Origin: Entomomonas sp945283395
Lineage (GTDB): Bacteria > Pseudomonadota > Gammaproteobacteria > Pseudomonadales > Pseudomonadaceae
Assembly: GCA_946480835.1 (NCBI GenBank)
Contig: CAMLLC010000010.1
Span: 1-64,000 of the forward strand
Length of the DNA: 64,000 nucleotides
Direction of reading: 5' to 3'
The notes beneath the pieces are model-generated. The model searched no databases, was not told the origin of the DNA, and was given only the letters and a program-made list of their open reading frames with translations. A program made the translations under genes and the position numbers. Positions 16,408 through 25,415 of the stretch are shown piece by piece. Position 1 is the stretch's first letter. Each line of letters starts with the position of its first letter.

Positions 16408-17937
16408 TTAAGCATGTTGTTGTTGCCTTTTAGGTAAAGCTTGCTCTTTGCCTTTATGTTTAAGATGATCTTTCCAAGCGCGCGGCGGTTCACCTAAAAA
16501 GCGTGGCCAGCCATGCGTACCTATTCGTATAAAATCTTGTTGCATGGCTTGTTGAATAGTTTCTAATGAATGCTGCTGGCTAGCTAGCAAAAATTCAAAC
16601 ACTAGCGCAAACAATTTATCTAAGGCAATACCATGTGTTTGATTAACTTTTGGGAAAGCCCATTGACTAAAGGCTGCTATATTACCAAAAGCATCATCAT
16701 TCAATAATAACGGTAAAGTAAACTTGAATCGTCCTGAATTTGCTATTAAATCCCAAAACTTAGCTATTTTCTTAATATGATTTACCTCTTCATAATCCAA
16801 ATCTTTATTAGCTAATAAAGTATAAGGTGGCAAACTACTAAATTTATAATCATAAGCTTGGTTATGACGTTTAATAGGTGTTCCTTTTAAGCGTTTCAAT
16901 AACCCTAATTGAATCTCTTGCGGCTGCCAAGACCACAATTCATTAAACCCTTTGGCAAAGTTTGCTAAGTTTTCAGCAGGTAAACCAGCTATCAAATCTA
17001 CATGCAAGTGAACTGTAGTATGCTTAGATAACCAACTAATATTTTCTTTAGCTTTCAATAAATTAGTTTTTCTTGAAATCAGCGTTTGCGTTTCTGCATA
17101 AAGCGTTTGAATACCAATTTCAAACTGTAAACTAGCGGCAGGAAATTCTAAGATTAAAGCTTTTAACTCGTCAGGAAGATGATCGGGCACGAGCTCAAAA
17201 TGTAAAAATAATGATTCATCTGGATATTGTTTTAGCTTATCTAAAAAAAACTGTAAGATAGTGGCAGTAAATTCTTTTTTTAAATTAAACGTCCTATCTA
17301 TAAATTTAAATTGCCGTAAGCCTCTTTGGTAGAGTTTATCCATAGCTGCCAAAAAGGGTTCTAGTGGAAACATCCATGCCGTTTTATCTAAACTAGATAA
17401 ACAAAATTCACATTTAAAAGGACACCCCCTAGAAGCCTCTACATAAATGGTTCTATGCTTTATATCATCATCCGTATAATAATCATAAGGTAATAAAATA
17501 GTTGCTAAATTTGCTTGAATACCTTGTATAACCTTACTAGCTATCATTTGCCCTGCCATCAATTGATGGCAAAGCTGATAAAAACTGATATCTCCCCAAC
17601 CTGTTATTAAATAGTCAGCCAATGTGAAAATCTCAGTTTTTTGATACTCATAGGAAACTTCAGGGCCACCAATAATAATTGATATGTCTGGCCTTAATAT
17701 TTTTAATTCTCTAATAAGTTGCGTAGTTTTTTCAATATTCCAGATATAAACTGAAAAACCTATAATATGGGGATTCTTGTTAACTATTTGTTCTAGCATG
17801 TCCTCCACATTTTGTTGAATTGTCAATTCTAAGATATGCGTCTGTTGTTGCAACTCCTGCATATTGGCATATAGATATCGTAATGCTAATGAAGCATGCG
17901 CGAATCGAGCATTAAGCGTAGTTAACAAAATAGTCAT
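16408..17937 (-). CDS. B12-binding-domain radical SAM protein (DUF4080 type)
   Basis: A 509-residue enzyme. The N-terminal 130 residues form a cobalamin-binding-like Rossmann domain (ILLTTLNARFAHASLALRYL, SIIIGGPEVSYE). The radical SAM core has the 4Fe-4S motif CPFKCEFC after YVEASRG. The C-terminal region matches the DUF4080 group (LLLNDDAFGNI, GWPRFLGEPPRAWK). A B12 site histidine is not obvious, so cobalamin binding is uncertain. Substrate unknown. The ATG at 17937 is preferred over a TTG further upstream (17958), as it gives the typical MTILLTTLNARFAH start. Confidence 0.8.
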   Translation of the reverse strand: MTILLTTLNARFAHASLALRYLYANMQELQQQTHILELTIQQNVEDMLEQIVNKNPHIIGFSVYIWNIEKTTQLIRELKILRPDISIIIGGPEVSYEYQKTEIFTLADYLITGWGDISFYQLCHQLMAGQMIASKVIQGIQANLATILLPYDYYTDDDIKHRTIYVEASRGCPFKCEFCLSSLDKTAWMFPLEPFLAAMDKLYQRGLRQFKFIDRTFNLKKEFTATILQFFLDKLKQYPDESLFLHFELVPDHLPDELKALILEFPAASLQFEIGIQTLYAETQTLISRKTNLLKAKENISWLSKHTTVHLHVDLIAGLPAENLANFAKGFNELWSWQPQEIQLGLLKRLKGTPIKRHNQAYDYKFSSLPPYTLLANKDLDYEEVNHIKKIAKFWDLIANSGRFKFTLPLLLNDDAFGNIAAFSQWAFPKVNQTHGIALDKLFALVFEFLLASQQHSLETIQQAMQQDFIRIGTHGWPRFLGEPPRAWKDHLKHKGKEQALPKRQQQHA

Positions 17938-18072
17938 CAAATAATAAGTACCCAGCAAATAACCAAACAGCTAATACCCTAAACCCAAATAGCTTAATTT
18001 AGTGTGGTAATTTAGCAGTGTGCAGTTTACTAGATAAGGCTTATAATTTATAGCTTACCTAGGGAGTAAACA

Positions 18073-18711
18073 ATGAATGCAGCAAAACGCCGAGAGATCT
18101 TTCGCCGCTTAAAAGAACATAATCCACAGCCCACTACTGAATTGGAATTTGTGTCAACCTTTGAATTACTAGTAGCTGTTATGTTATCAGCTCAGGCTAC
18201 CGATCTTAGCGTTAACAAGGTTACTCGTAAACTTTTCCCTATAGCCAATACACCCGAAGCTATTTTAGCGCTAGGCATAGAAGGTTTATCTAACTATATT
18301 AAATCTATTGGCCTTTATAATGGCAAAGCAAAAAATATTATAGCTACTTGCCAACAGCTTATTAACCTACATAATAGTCAAGTACCTTGTACTAGAGAAG
18401 CTCTTGAAGCATTACCAGGTGTTGGCCGCAAAACAGCTAATGTAGTGCTTAATACAGCTTTTCATCAAGCTGTCATGGCAGTTGACACCCACGTCTTTAG
18501 AGTAAGTAATAGAACTCATCTAGCCATAGGTAAAAATGTCTTAGAAGTTGAAGAAAAATTAATGAAAGTGATTTCTAAAGAATATCTAGTAGATGCTCAC
18601 CATTGGCTTATCCTGCATGGCCGTTATGTTTGCAAAGCAAGAAAGCCACAATGTGGGAGTTGCTGTATTGAAGACTTATGTGAATATCCAGCAAAAACAT
18701 CCGATATATGA
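18073..18711 (+). CDS. nth: Endonuclease III (Nth)
   Basis: A 212-residue DNA glycosylase/AP lyase for oxidised pyrimidines. The helix-hairpin-helix is LEALPGVGRKTANVVLN with catalytic Lys120, and Asp138 lies in AVDTHVFRVSNR, the same numbers as in E. coli. The C-terminal cluster CKARKPQCGSCCIEDLC supplies the 4Fe-4S ligands. GGGAG lies 7 nt before the ATG. The small acidic PA3496-like gene follows, the order remembered from Pseudomonas. Confidence 0.97.
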   Translation: MNAAKRREIFRRLKEHNPQPTTELEFVSTFELLVAVMLSAQATDLSVNKVTRKLFPIANTPEAILALGIEGLSNYIKSIGLYNGKAKNIIATCQQLINLHNSQVPCTREALEALPGVGRKTANVVLNTAFHQAVMAVDTHVFRVSNRTHLAIGKNVLEVEEKLMKVISKEYLVDAHHWLILHGRYVCKARKPQCGSCCIEDLCEYPAKTSDI

Positions 18712-18817
18712 ACAATTAATCAAACAAATCAAATCAATAAATAAAATTTATTTTACCATTTGTTATTTTCAGGATATAAGGTGCGCCATATAAACCCCAT
18801 TTGATGGAGTGAAACTG

Positions 18818-18994
18818 ATGAGTAAAGAAAATATTGATTTAGAAGATGACTTCTTAACTGATGAACTTGAAGATGCAGAGGATGCCGAAGCAGATGTAAC
18901 TAAAAGCAACCTAGCTAAACGTCGAATTATAGATAATATATTAGAGGAACGCCGTCTTAACAAACAGATAGCTGATTTTGATTTCGACATTTAA
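18818..18994 (+). CDS. Small acidic PA3496-family protein
   Basis: A 58-residue protein: an acidic N-terminal half (LEDDFLTDELEDAEDAEAD) and a conserved basic C-terminal helix (AKRRIIDNILEERRLNKQI ending FDFDI). This is the pattern of the PA3496 family, annotated as putative envelope-integrity proteins. No signal peptide or membrane segment is visible, so a direct envelope location is not supported. GGAG lies 8 nt before the ATG at 18818. It sits downstream of nth, as in Pseudomonas. Confidence 0.8.
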   Translation: MSKENIDLEDDFLTDELEDAEDAEADVTKSNLAKRRIIDNILEERRLNKQIADFDFDI

Positions 18995-19018
18995 AAACCG
19001 CTGCTTAGCGGTTTTTTT
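18994..19018. terminator. Rho-independent terminator after the PA3496-like gene
   Basis: AAAACCGCT (18994-19002) pairs with AGCGGTTTT (19007-19015) around a GCTT loop, followed by further T residues. The A-rich left flank lets it work for the convergent gloA as well. Confidence 0.85.
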
Positions 19019-19024
19019 GGTTGA

Positions 19025-19417
19025 CTAATCCTTACGATCAGGAGAGAGTAATTCTATTTTATAGCCATCAGGATCTTCTACAAAAGCCAAAATACTAGCA
19101 CCATGTTGCATAGGGCTAGGTTTACGAGTTATTTTGCCACCACTAGCTTGGATAGTTTGGCAAGCTTGATAAACATCATCTACCTCTAATGCAATATGCC
19201 CATAGCCTGTACCTAGTTCATAGCTATTTATTCCCCAATTGTAGGTAAGCTCTATTACCGCTGTATCTTGTTCTGCACCGTAGCCTAGAAAGGCTAAAGT
19301 AAACTTACCTTCAGGATAATCATTGCGTCTTAATAGCTTCATACCTAATACATCCCTATAAAAAGCGATAGATTTTTCTAAATCCCCCACTCTTAACATG
19401 GTATGCAATAATCTCAT
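19025..19417 (-). CDS. gloA: Lactoylglutathione lyase (glyoxalase I)
   Basis: A 130-residue metalloenzyme converting the methylglyoxal-glutathione hemithioacetal to S-lactoylglutathione. All four metal ligands fall at the E. coli positions: His5, Glu56 (VIELTYNWG), His74 (GTGYGHIALEV) and Glu122 (DPDGYKIELL). The short form predicts a nickel/cobalt-type enzyme. The ATG at 19417 is chosen because GAGGT lies 8 nt upstream; the frame is open to 19438. argG lies upstream on the same strand, an arrangement also seen in Pseudomonas. Confidence 0.95.
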   Translation of the reverse strand: MRLLHTMLRVGDLEKSIAFYRDVLGMKLLRRNDYPEGKFTLAFLGYGAEQDTAVIELTYNWGINSYELGTGYGHIALEVDDVYQACQTIQASGGKITRKPSPMQHGASILAFVEDPDGYKIELLSPDRKD

Positions 19418-19491
19418 CAATCTTACCTCATGGCTCATATCGCAGCAGCTTAAGCTACTGCGTTAATTATTATTTAGTTAACTAGGTATCT

Positions 19492-20709
19492 TTACAGCAA
19501 TTTACGGCCTTTTTGAGCTGCAATACGTAACCTTAATGCATTCAATTTAATAAAGCCTGCTGCATCTGCTTGATTATAAGCGCCACCATCTTCTTCAAAA
19601 GTAGCTATATTAGCATCAAATAATGAGTCCTCTGACTTACGACCCACTATCATCACATTACCCTTATATAATTTTAACCTTACGATACCATTCACATATT
19701 GCTGAGATTCATCTATCATCTGTTGTAACATAATACGTTCAGGACTCCACCAATAACCATTATAAATTAAGCTAGCATAACGCGGCATGATACTATCTTT
19801 AAGGTGCGCCACTTCCCTATCTAATGTAATAGATTCAATCGCACGATGTGCTTGGAGCATAATAGTACCGCCTGGTGTTTCATAACATCCCCGCGATTTC
19901 ATACCCACATAACGATTTTCAACAATATCCAAGCGACCAATACCATTAGCACTGCCTAAACGATTTAATTCAGTTAACACGTTAGCCGCAGACATTGGCT
20001 TACCATCGATAGCAACAATATCACCTTTGTGATAAGTTAACTCAAGATAAGTTGGCGAATCAGGCGCTTTTTCGGGCAATACCGTCCAACGCCACATATC
20101 TTCTTCACTTTCTGCCCAAGTGTCTTCTAAAACGCCGCCTTCATAAGAGATATGTAACAAATTGGCATCCATTGAATAAGGAGACTTTTTCTTACCATGA
20201 CGCTCAATAGGAATATTATTCTTTTCAGCATAATCCATTAACTTTTCACGAGATAACAAATTCCATTCACGCCAGGGGGCAATTACCTTAATGCCCGGTT
20301 TTAGAGCATAAGCCCCTAACTCAAAACGAACCTGATCGTTACCTTTACCCGTAGCACCATGTGCGATAGCATCGGCTCCTGTCTTATTAGCAATTTCAAC
20401 CAATCTTTTAACAATCAATGGGCGTGCAATTGATGTTCCTAATAAATACTCTCCCTCATAAATAGTATTAGCTCGAAACATAGGAAACACAAAATCACGT
20501 ACAAATTCTTCGCGTAAATCCTCAATAAAAATTTCTTTAACACCTAACGTTTTTGCTTTCGCCCGAGCAGGCTCTACTTCTTCACCTTGCCCAAGATCCG
20601 CAGTAAAGGTTACTACCTCACATTGATAAGTATCTTGCAACCACTTGAGTATTACTGAGGTATCCAAGCCACCTGAATAAGCAAGGACAACTTTTTTTAT
20701 ATCTGCCAT
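19492..20709 (-). CDS. argG: Argininosuccinate synthase (ArgG)
   Basis: A 405-residue enzyme joining citrulline and aspartate with ATP in arginine synthesis. The N-terminal PP-loop reads LAYSGGLDTSV; AHGATGKGNDQVRFE and YSMDANLLHISYEGG are further family signatures. The ATG at 20709 is chosen over 20724 because GGAG lies 7 nt upstream and the product then begins MADIKKVVLAYSGG as in relatives. No ARG-box is evident in the leader. Confidence 0.97.
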   Translation of the reverse strand: MADIKKVVLAYSGGLDTSVILKWLQDTYQCEVVTFTADLGQGEEVEPARAKAKTLGVKEIFIEDLREEFVRDFVFPMFRANTIYEGEYLLGTSIARPLIVKRLVEIANKTGADAIAHGATGKGNDQVRFELGAYALKPGIKVIAPWREWNLLSREKLMDYAEKNNIPIERHGKKKSPYSMDANLLHISYEGGVLEDTWAESEEDMWRWTVLPEKAPDSPTYLELTYHKGDIVAIDGKPMSAANVLTELNRLGSANGIGRLDIVENRYVGMKSRGCYETPGGTIMLQAHRAIESITLDREVAHLKDSIMPRYASLIYNGYWWSPERIMLQQMIDESQQYVNGIVRLKLYKGNVMIVGRKSEDSLFDANIATFEEDGGAYNQADAAGFIKLNALRLRIAAQKGRKLL

Positions 20710-20828
20710 GCTATAACTCCACAAATTTTAGTTTATAAATTAATTGAGTTTACTGCACATTCTATTGAATTTACAGAGGCAAATTAAAAATTTTTGATAC
20801 TGTCATAATAATGAATTAAATCTGTTTT

Positions 20829-20853
20829 CTAGTTGCGATACAATCTCAACTAG
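20829..20853 (+). repeat. Inverted repeat upstream of the META lipoprotein gene
   Basis: CTAGTTG (20829-20835) and CAACTAG (20847-20853) are exact complements 11 nt apart, placed between the divergent argG and META-lipoprotein genes. It could be an operator; no regulator is identified. Confidence 0.35.
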
Positions 20854-20886
20854 CGTTTAATAACCTATTAAATATAAAAGGAGATT

Positions 20887-21312
20887 ATGGTGAAAAAGAT
20901 ATTGTTAAGTCTATTAATATTAACATCTCTTATGGGGTGTCAAATGACTAAATCTACCAACCTTACCCCTGCTGATTTATATGGTGAATATGAACTAGTG
21001 CAAGTTGATCAAGCACCCATCGAAAAAACTCTAGACCGAGCTATGACCTTAAGTTTTGAGCAAGGGGTAGCCGACAACCTTAAAGTCTATGGGGTACTCT
21101 GTAATAACTTTATGGGGCAAGTAGCGCTAAAACAAGGAAAAATAACCAGCCAAGGTTTAGCCTCTACTCGTATGAGCTGTTTTCGTGAAAAAGAAGCCAC
21201 TATGGAAAACTTCTTAAACGCCATGTTAGAAGAAGGTGCTAGCTTAACTTTACAAAGCACCACCTTAACGATAGAAGGTGCGGGCCATAAATTTGTGTAT
21301 AAAAAACGTTGA
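20887..21312 (+). CDS. META-domain (HslJ-like) lipoprotein
   Basis: A 141-residue envelope protein. A basic start, hydrophobic run and lipobox SLMGC predict lipidation at Cys18. The rest is one META domain: LYGEYELVQVDQAPI, LSFEQG, YGVLCNNFMGQV, TSTRMSCF-like core and a closing strand VYKKR. Two cysteines (in GVLCNN and RMSCF) may form a disulfide. The family includes HslJ (heat shock and novobiocin tolerance). AAGGAG precedes the ATG closely. Confidence 0.8.
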   Translation: MVKKILLSLLILTSLMGCQMTKSTNLTPADLYGEYELVQVDQAPIEKTLDRAMTLSFEQGVADNLKVYGVLCNNFMGQVALKQGKITSQGLASTRMSCFREKEATMENFLNAMLEEGASLTLQSTTLTIEGAGHKFVYKKR

Positions 21313-21450
21313 TCACTCACCTTTTTAGAGGTAACCCGTTAAAATATTCAATAACCCTTTTAGTTAGTTAAGAGAGGACTTCATATACTTGTAGCTCATC
21401 ATGTCATATGCTGTTAACTCTGTAACAAGACTCCTACTGGAGATTATCTT

Positions 21451-22062
21451 ATGCCCCAAACAAAGACTTTATTAGATCTTTTAAAAAATCGTCGATCAAC
21501 TACCACTACTTTATTAACAGGGCCTGGGCCTACTCCTGCGCAACTGCACGATATCCTGACGATAGGGCTTAGAGTACCAGATCATGGCAAATTAGAACCT
21601 TGGCGACTAATAGTAGTAGAAGGAGCAGCTAGGCAAGTGCTAGGTAAAAGGTTAGCAGAAGATTTTTATACAGAAAAAAATACGTTAACTGAACGACAAC
21701 AAGAAAAACTAAGTAATATCATCATGTACTCAGTTACAGATGTCCCGTTAATGATTTATGTGGTCAGCTCTTTCAATGAAAAAGCTACTAATATTCCCAG
21801 AGATGAACAATTATTATCGGCTGGCGCTGTCTGCATGAATATTATTTTAGCAGCTAATGCCATGGGCTATGGTGCAAACTGGATTAGTGGTTGGTTAGCC
21901 TATAGCCAACGTGCAAAAAACACCATAGGAATCAAATCCAATGAGCAAATAGCAGGCGTTATCTTTATTGGTACTGGTAGTAATCAATTGGCAGATCGAA
22001 AAAGGCCAGATTTACAAGAAAAAGTCCACTATTGGTCAATAGGGGAAGACTCTCAACCATAA
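21451..22062 (+). CDS. Nitroreductase family protein (YdjA-like)
   Basis: A 203-residue FMN oxidoreductase. The N-terminal FMN phosphate-binding RRSTTT and GLRVPDHGKLEPWRLIVV are the YdjA-type signature, with MNIILAANAMGYGANWISG as the second FMN segment. Such small enzymes act as homodimers using NAD(P)H; the true substrate is unknown. GGAG is found about 10 nt before the ATG. smpB follows 82 nt later on the same strand. Confidence 0.85.
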   Translation: MPQTKTLLDLLKNRRSTTTTLLTGPGPTPAQLHDILTIGLRVPDHGKLEPWRLIVVEGAARQVLGKRLAEDFYTEKNTLTERQQEKLSNIIMYSVTDVPLMIYVVSSFNEKATNIPRDEQLLSAGAVCMNIILAANAMGYGANWISGWLAYSQRAKNTIGIKSNEQIAGVIFIGTGSNQLADRKRPDLQEKVHYWSIGEDSQP

Positions 22063-22144
22063 TATTCACGAATAACCAACCAGTAAGCTTTTAAAATAAG
22101 CTATACTATGATGAAATCATCAATTTAACTGTAATAAACGAATT

Positions 22145-22621
22145 ATGGCTAAAAAGAAAAAAGTATATCCTGGTAATATTGCACAAAACAAAAAAGCGCT
22201 ACATGATTATTTTGTAGAGGAAAGTTTTGAGGCAGGTATTGCCTTATCGGGGTGGGAAGTTAAAAGTCTACGAGCTGGAAAGGCACAGCTTACTGATAGT
22301 TATGTATTATTAAAAGATGGGGAAGCATGGTTGTTAGGTAGCCATATTATGCCATTGCAGACCATTAGTACTCACGTAGTAGCTGATCCAGACCGGACTC
22401 GCAAATTATTACTCCATAAAAAAGAATTAAGTAAACTATTTGGTTCTGTTCAACAGAAAGGTTATGCTTGTATTGCTTTATCGCTCTACTGGAAAAAACA
22501 TCTAGTTAAGTGCCAAATAGCCTTAGCCAAGGGCAAAAAGGACTATGATAAACGTCATACCTTGAAAGAACGTGATGCCAACAGAGAAATCCAACGCGCT
22601 TTTCGTAAAGAACAACGCTAA
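22145..22621 (+). CDS. smpB: SsrA-binding protein SmpB
   Basis: A 158-residue RNA-binding protein that, with tmRNA, rescues stalled ribosomes. It has the characteristic QNKKALHDYFVEESFEAGIAL, GWEVKSLRAGK and the lysine-rich C-terminal tail (AKGKKDYDKRHTLKERDANRE) that enters the decoding site. No tmRNA gene is recognisable nearby in the window. Confidence 0.96.
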   Translation: MAKKKKVYPGNIAQNKKALHDYFVEESFEAGIALSGWEVKSLRAGKAQLTDSYVLLKDGEAWLLGSHIMPLQTISTHVVADPDRTRKLLLHKKELSKLFGSVQQKGYACIALSLYWKKHLVKCQIALAKGKKDYDKRHTLKERDANREIQRAFRKEQR

Positions 22622-22649
22622 TTCACCCTAATTAATTTAAGAAATTGCT

Positions 22650-23846
22650 ATGTTTGAACAAGTTACAGCTTATCTAGGTGATCCTATTTTCTCCCTAGTT
22701 GAACAGTTTCATAACGACCCTAATGACGCCAAAGTAAATTTAAGTATTGGCCTTTATTATAATGAACAAGGTGAAATTCCTCAGCTTGCTTCTGTTAAAC
22801 AAGCCTTATCAGTTATCCAAACAGAACAATTAAAAAAACCTTCTCTTTATTTACCTATGCAAGGATTACCAGCATATAGATCAGCGGTTTTACCTTTGAT
22901 CTTTGGCAAAGATCACCCTTGTTTACTTGAAAATAGAGTTGCTTTTGCCCAAACTCTAGGTGGATCAGGTGCCCTAAAGATAGGGGCAGACTTTTTACAT
23001 AACTACTATGCTAATGCTACTGTATGGGTTAGTGATCCTACTTGGGAAAATCACAAAGATATTTTCGCTGGCGCAGGTTTTAAACTCAAAAGTTATCCTT
23101 ATTTTGACTCCACCACTTTGCGTGTTGATTGCAAAGCTATGTTAGCCGCTATTGAACAAGCTGCCCCCCAAGATATTATTTTACTTCATCCCTGCTGTCA
23201 TAATCCAACAGGGGCCGATCTTACCCCACAACAATGGGATACCCTGATACCTATTCTTCAACAAAAGCAACTTATCCCTTTCTTAGATATGGCTTATCAA
23301 GGTCTTGGCAAAGGTCTTAACGAAGATGCTTATGCTATTAGAGCTATGGCCAAAGCTGGCCTTACTCTATTAGTAGCCAATTCTTTCTCAAAAATCTTTT
23401 CTCTCTATGGTGAGCGAATAGGTGCATTAAGCGTTGTCTGTGAAGCTAACGAAACGGCTGAACGGGTACAAGGACAATTGAAAGCCACCATACGTCGTAA
23501 CTATTCTAGCCCTCCAACTTTAGGGGCACAAATTGTCAGTCGCGTATTAACTGAAGATAAATTAATTCAGACTTGGCTGCAAGATGTTGAGCAAATGCGT
23601 GTACGCATTAATAGCATGCGGCAAATGCTCGCCAACAAACTACTCACATTAGGTGTTAGTCAAGTTGAACATCTTACCCAACAACAAGGGATGTTCAGTT
23701 ATACTGGTTTCAACAAAGAACAAATCACACGTCTGCGTACTAACTACAGTATCTATCTGCTTGATAGTGGTCGTATGTGCGTAGCAGGTCTTACTAATGA
23801 CAATATAGATAAAATAGCTCAAGCGTTTGCTGCTATTCAAAAATAA
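22650..23846 (+). CDS. tyrB: Aromatic amino acid aminotransferase (TyrB type)
   Basis: A 398-residue fold-type I PLP enzyme. It has the aspartate/aromatic aminotransferase signatures VNLSIGLYYNEQG, SDPTWENHKDIF, HPCCHNPTGADLT, the PLP lysine Lys248 in ANSFSKIFSLYGERIG, and a substrate-arginine region near the C-terminus. It transfers amino groups among Phe, Tyr, Asp and 2-oxoglutarate. Distinguishing TyrB from AspC by eye is uncertain. A terminator follows directly. Confidence 0.88.
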   Translation: MFEQVTAYLGDPIFSLVEQFHNDPNDAKVNLSIGLYYNEQGEIPQLASVKQALSVIQTEQLKKPSLYLPMQGLPAYRSAVLPLIFGKDHPCLLENRVAFAQTLGGSGALKIGADFLHNYYANATVWVSDPTWENHKDIFAGAGFKLKSYPYFDSTTLRVDCKAMLAAIEQAAPQDIILLHPCCHNPTGADLTPQQWDTLIPILQQKQLIPFLDMAYQGLGKGLNEDAYAIRAMAKAGLTLLVANSFSKIFSLYGERIGALSVVCEANETAERVQGQLKATIRRNYSSPPTLGAQIVSRVLTEDKLIQTWLQDVEQMRVRINSMRQMLANKLLTLGVSQVEHLTQQQGMFSYTGFNKEQITRLRTNYSIYLLDSGRMCVAGLTNDNIDKIAQAFAAIQK

Positions 23847-23871
23847 AAACCCAACGTTATGTTGGGTTTTT
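23846..23871. terminator. Bidirectional terminator between tyrB and oprM
   Basis: AAAACCCAAC and GTTGGGTTTT flank a GTTAT loop, with A-rich and T-rich ends. It can terminate both the tyrB transcript and the convergent efflux operon. Confidence 0.85.
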
Positions 23872-23881
23872 AACTAGTTAA

Positions 23882-25411
23882 TTAAGCTTTTGGTTGGTCG
23901 TCATGAGGCTTTACCGTGCCTGATGTGCCTTCTTTAATAGTTTGGTTAACCTTGCCATCAACCTTTTTCTGTGGTACTTGATTAGTTAATGTATTGGGCG
24001 TAGTAGCTTGCCAACCTCCACCTAACGCCTTATAAAGATTAACTTCACTAGTTAACTGTGCCAAACGTACATTAATTAAATCTTGTTGAGAACTAAATAA
24101 TTGACGTTGTGCATCCAATAAAGAAATATAATTATCTATTCCCGCTTGATAACGTTGATTAGCTAAATCATAATAAGTCTGATTAGCTGCTACAAAATTA
24201 CTTTGCGCCACTACTTGCTCTTGATAAGTTTCTCTAGCCGCTAGACCGTCAGCTACTTCTCTAAAGGCAGTTTGAATAGTCTTTTCATAATTAGCTATAT
24301 TTACATCTTTTTGGATTTTAGCGTAATCTAAATTACCTTTTAAACGACCTGCTGTGAAAATAGGTAAATTAATAGTAGGCTGGAATAACCAACTGCCTTG
24401 ATGGTCGCTAAACAGATTAGAAAAATTAGTACTCATAGTACCAACATTACTAGTTAAAGAAATGCTAGGGAAAAACGCTGCTCGAGCAGCTCCTATATTA
24501 GCATTAGCAGCCATCAATTGATGTTCAGCAGCAATAATATCAGGCCGATTTTGGATTAAATCAGAAGGCAGACCTGCAGGAATTTCTTTCACATACTGCA
24601 TGTCAAAGTTACTATCTTTAACATTTTTTGCATTGGCCGGTACTTCTTTACCTAATAATAAGGTGAGTAAATTAATATCTTGTGCCACCTGACGCTTATA
24701 GGTAGCTTGACTTACTCTAGCTCCTTCCACTGCAGTACGAGCTTGTGCTAAATCTAAACTTGAGGCGACGCCCACTTCATTACTACGCTTAATCAGATCA
24801 TAATTAGATTCATAGTTTTGTAAAGTCTCTTCAGTTAATTTAAGCAAAGCTCTATCTGCTTGTAGCGTTAACCATGCATTAGCAACACTTGCAACTAAAC
24901 TAATTTGGGTATTACGTTGCGCCTCTTGTGTTGATAAATATTGTTGCAACGCTGCTTCATTCAAGCTACGAATCCGCCCAAAGAAATCCAGTTCATATGA
25001 GGTAACCCCTAAGGTTACCCCCCAACTACTTCTTACACCAGATTTATTAGTTCCTGTTAAATCCCTCGGTAAATGCTGACGTGAACCTGAGCCTGTAGCG
25101 TCAAGTTCAGGATATAACTCAGATTTTTGAATGCGATATTGTGCTTCATAAGCTGCGACATTGAGGGCTGCAATACGCATATCACGATTATTAGCTAACG
25201 CCGTTACTATTAAATTCTGTAGCTCTTTATCACTAAAAAATTGCTGCCAACCTAACTCTACATAATTAGCTTGTTGAGCACCTTTGGCATAAGCCTCTCC
25301 CGATGGCCACGCATCATTAACCGGTAAATTTGGCCTTTTATAATCGGGCATTAATGTACATCCTGTTAAAGTAACAGTCATTATCATAATAGGTAAAAAA
25401 GATTTTCTCAT
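23882..25411 (-). CDS. oprM: RND efflux outer-membrane factor (OprM/TtgC family)
   Basis: A 509-residue outer-membrane channel lipoprotein; signal peptide with lipobox TLTGC (Cys18). Two OEP repeats of long helices are visible, with the family phrases GWQQFFSD, DLIQNRPDIIAAEHQL, GAARAAFFPSISLTSNVG and YQAGIDNYISLLDAQRQLF. It is the third gene of the operon, 4 nt after the pump gene. It forms the exit duct for the tripartite pump. The C-terminal tail of about 35 residues (VPQKKVDGKVNQ onwards) is charged and looks lineage-specific. Confidence 0.93.
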   Translation of the reverse strand: MRKSFLPIMIMTVTLTGCTLMPDYKRPNLPVNDAWPSGEAYAKGAQQANYVELGWQQFFSDKELQNLIVTALANNRDMRIAALNVAAYEAQYRIQKSELYPELDATGSGSRQHLPRDLTGTNKSGVRSSWGVTLGVTSYELDFFGRIRSLNEAALQQYLSTQEAQRNTQISLVASVANAWLTLQADRALLKLTEETLQNYESNYDLIKRSNEVGVASSLDLAQARTAVEGARVSQATYKRQVAQDINLLTLLLGKEVPANAKNVKDSNFDMQYVKEIPAGLPSDLIQNRPDIIAAEHQLMAANANIGAARAAFFPSISLTSNVGTMSTNFSNLFSDHQGSWLFQPTINLPIFTAGRLKGNLDYAKIQKDVNIANYEKTIQTAFREVADGLAARETYQEQVVAQSNFVAANQTYYDLANQRYQAGIDNYISLLDAQRQLFSSQQDLINVRLAQLTSEVNLYKALGGGWQATTPNTLTNQVPQKKVDGKVNQTIKEGTSGTVKPHDDQPKA

Positions 25412-25415
25412 TGCA

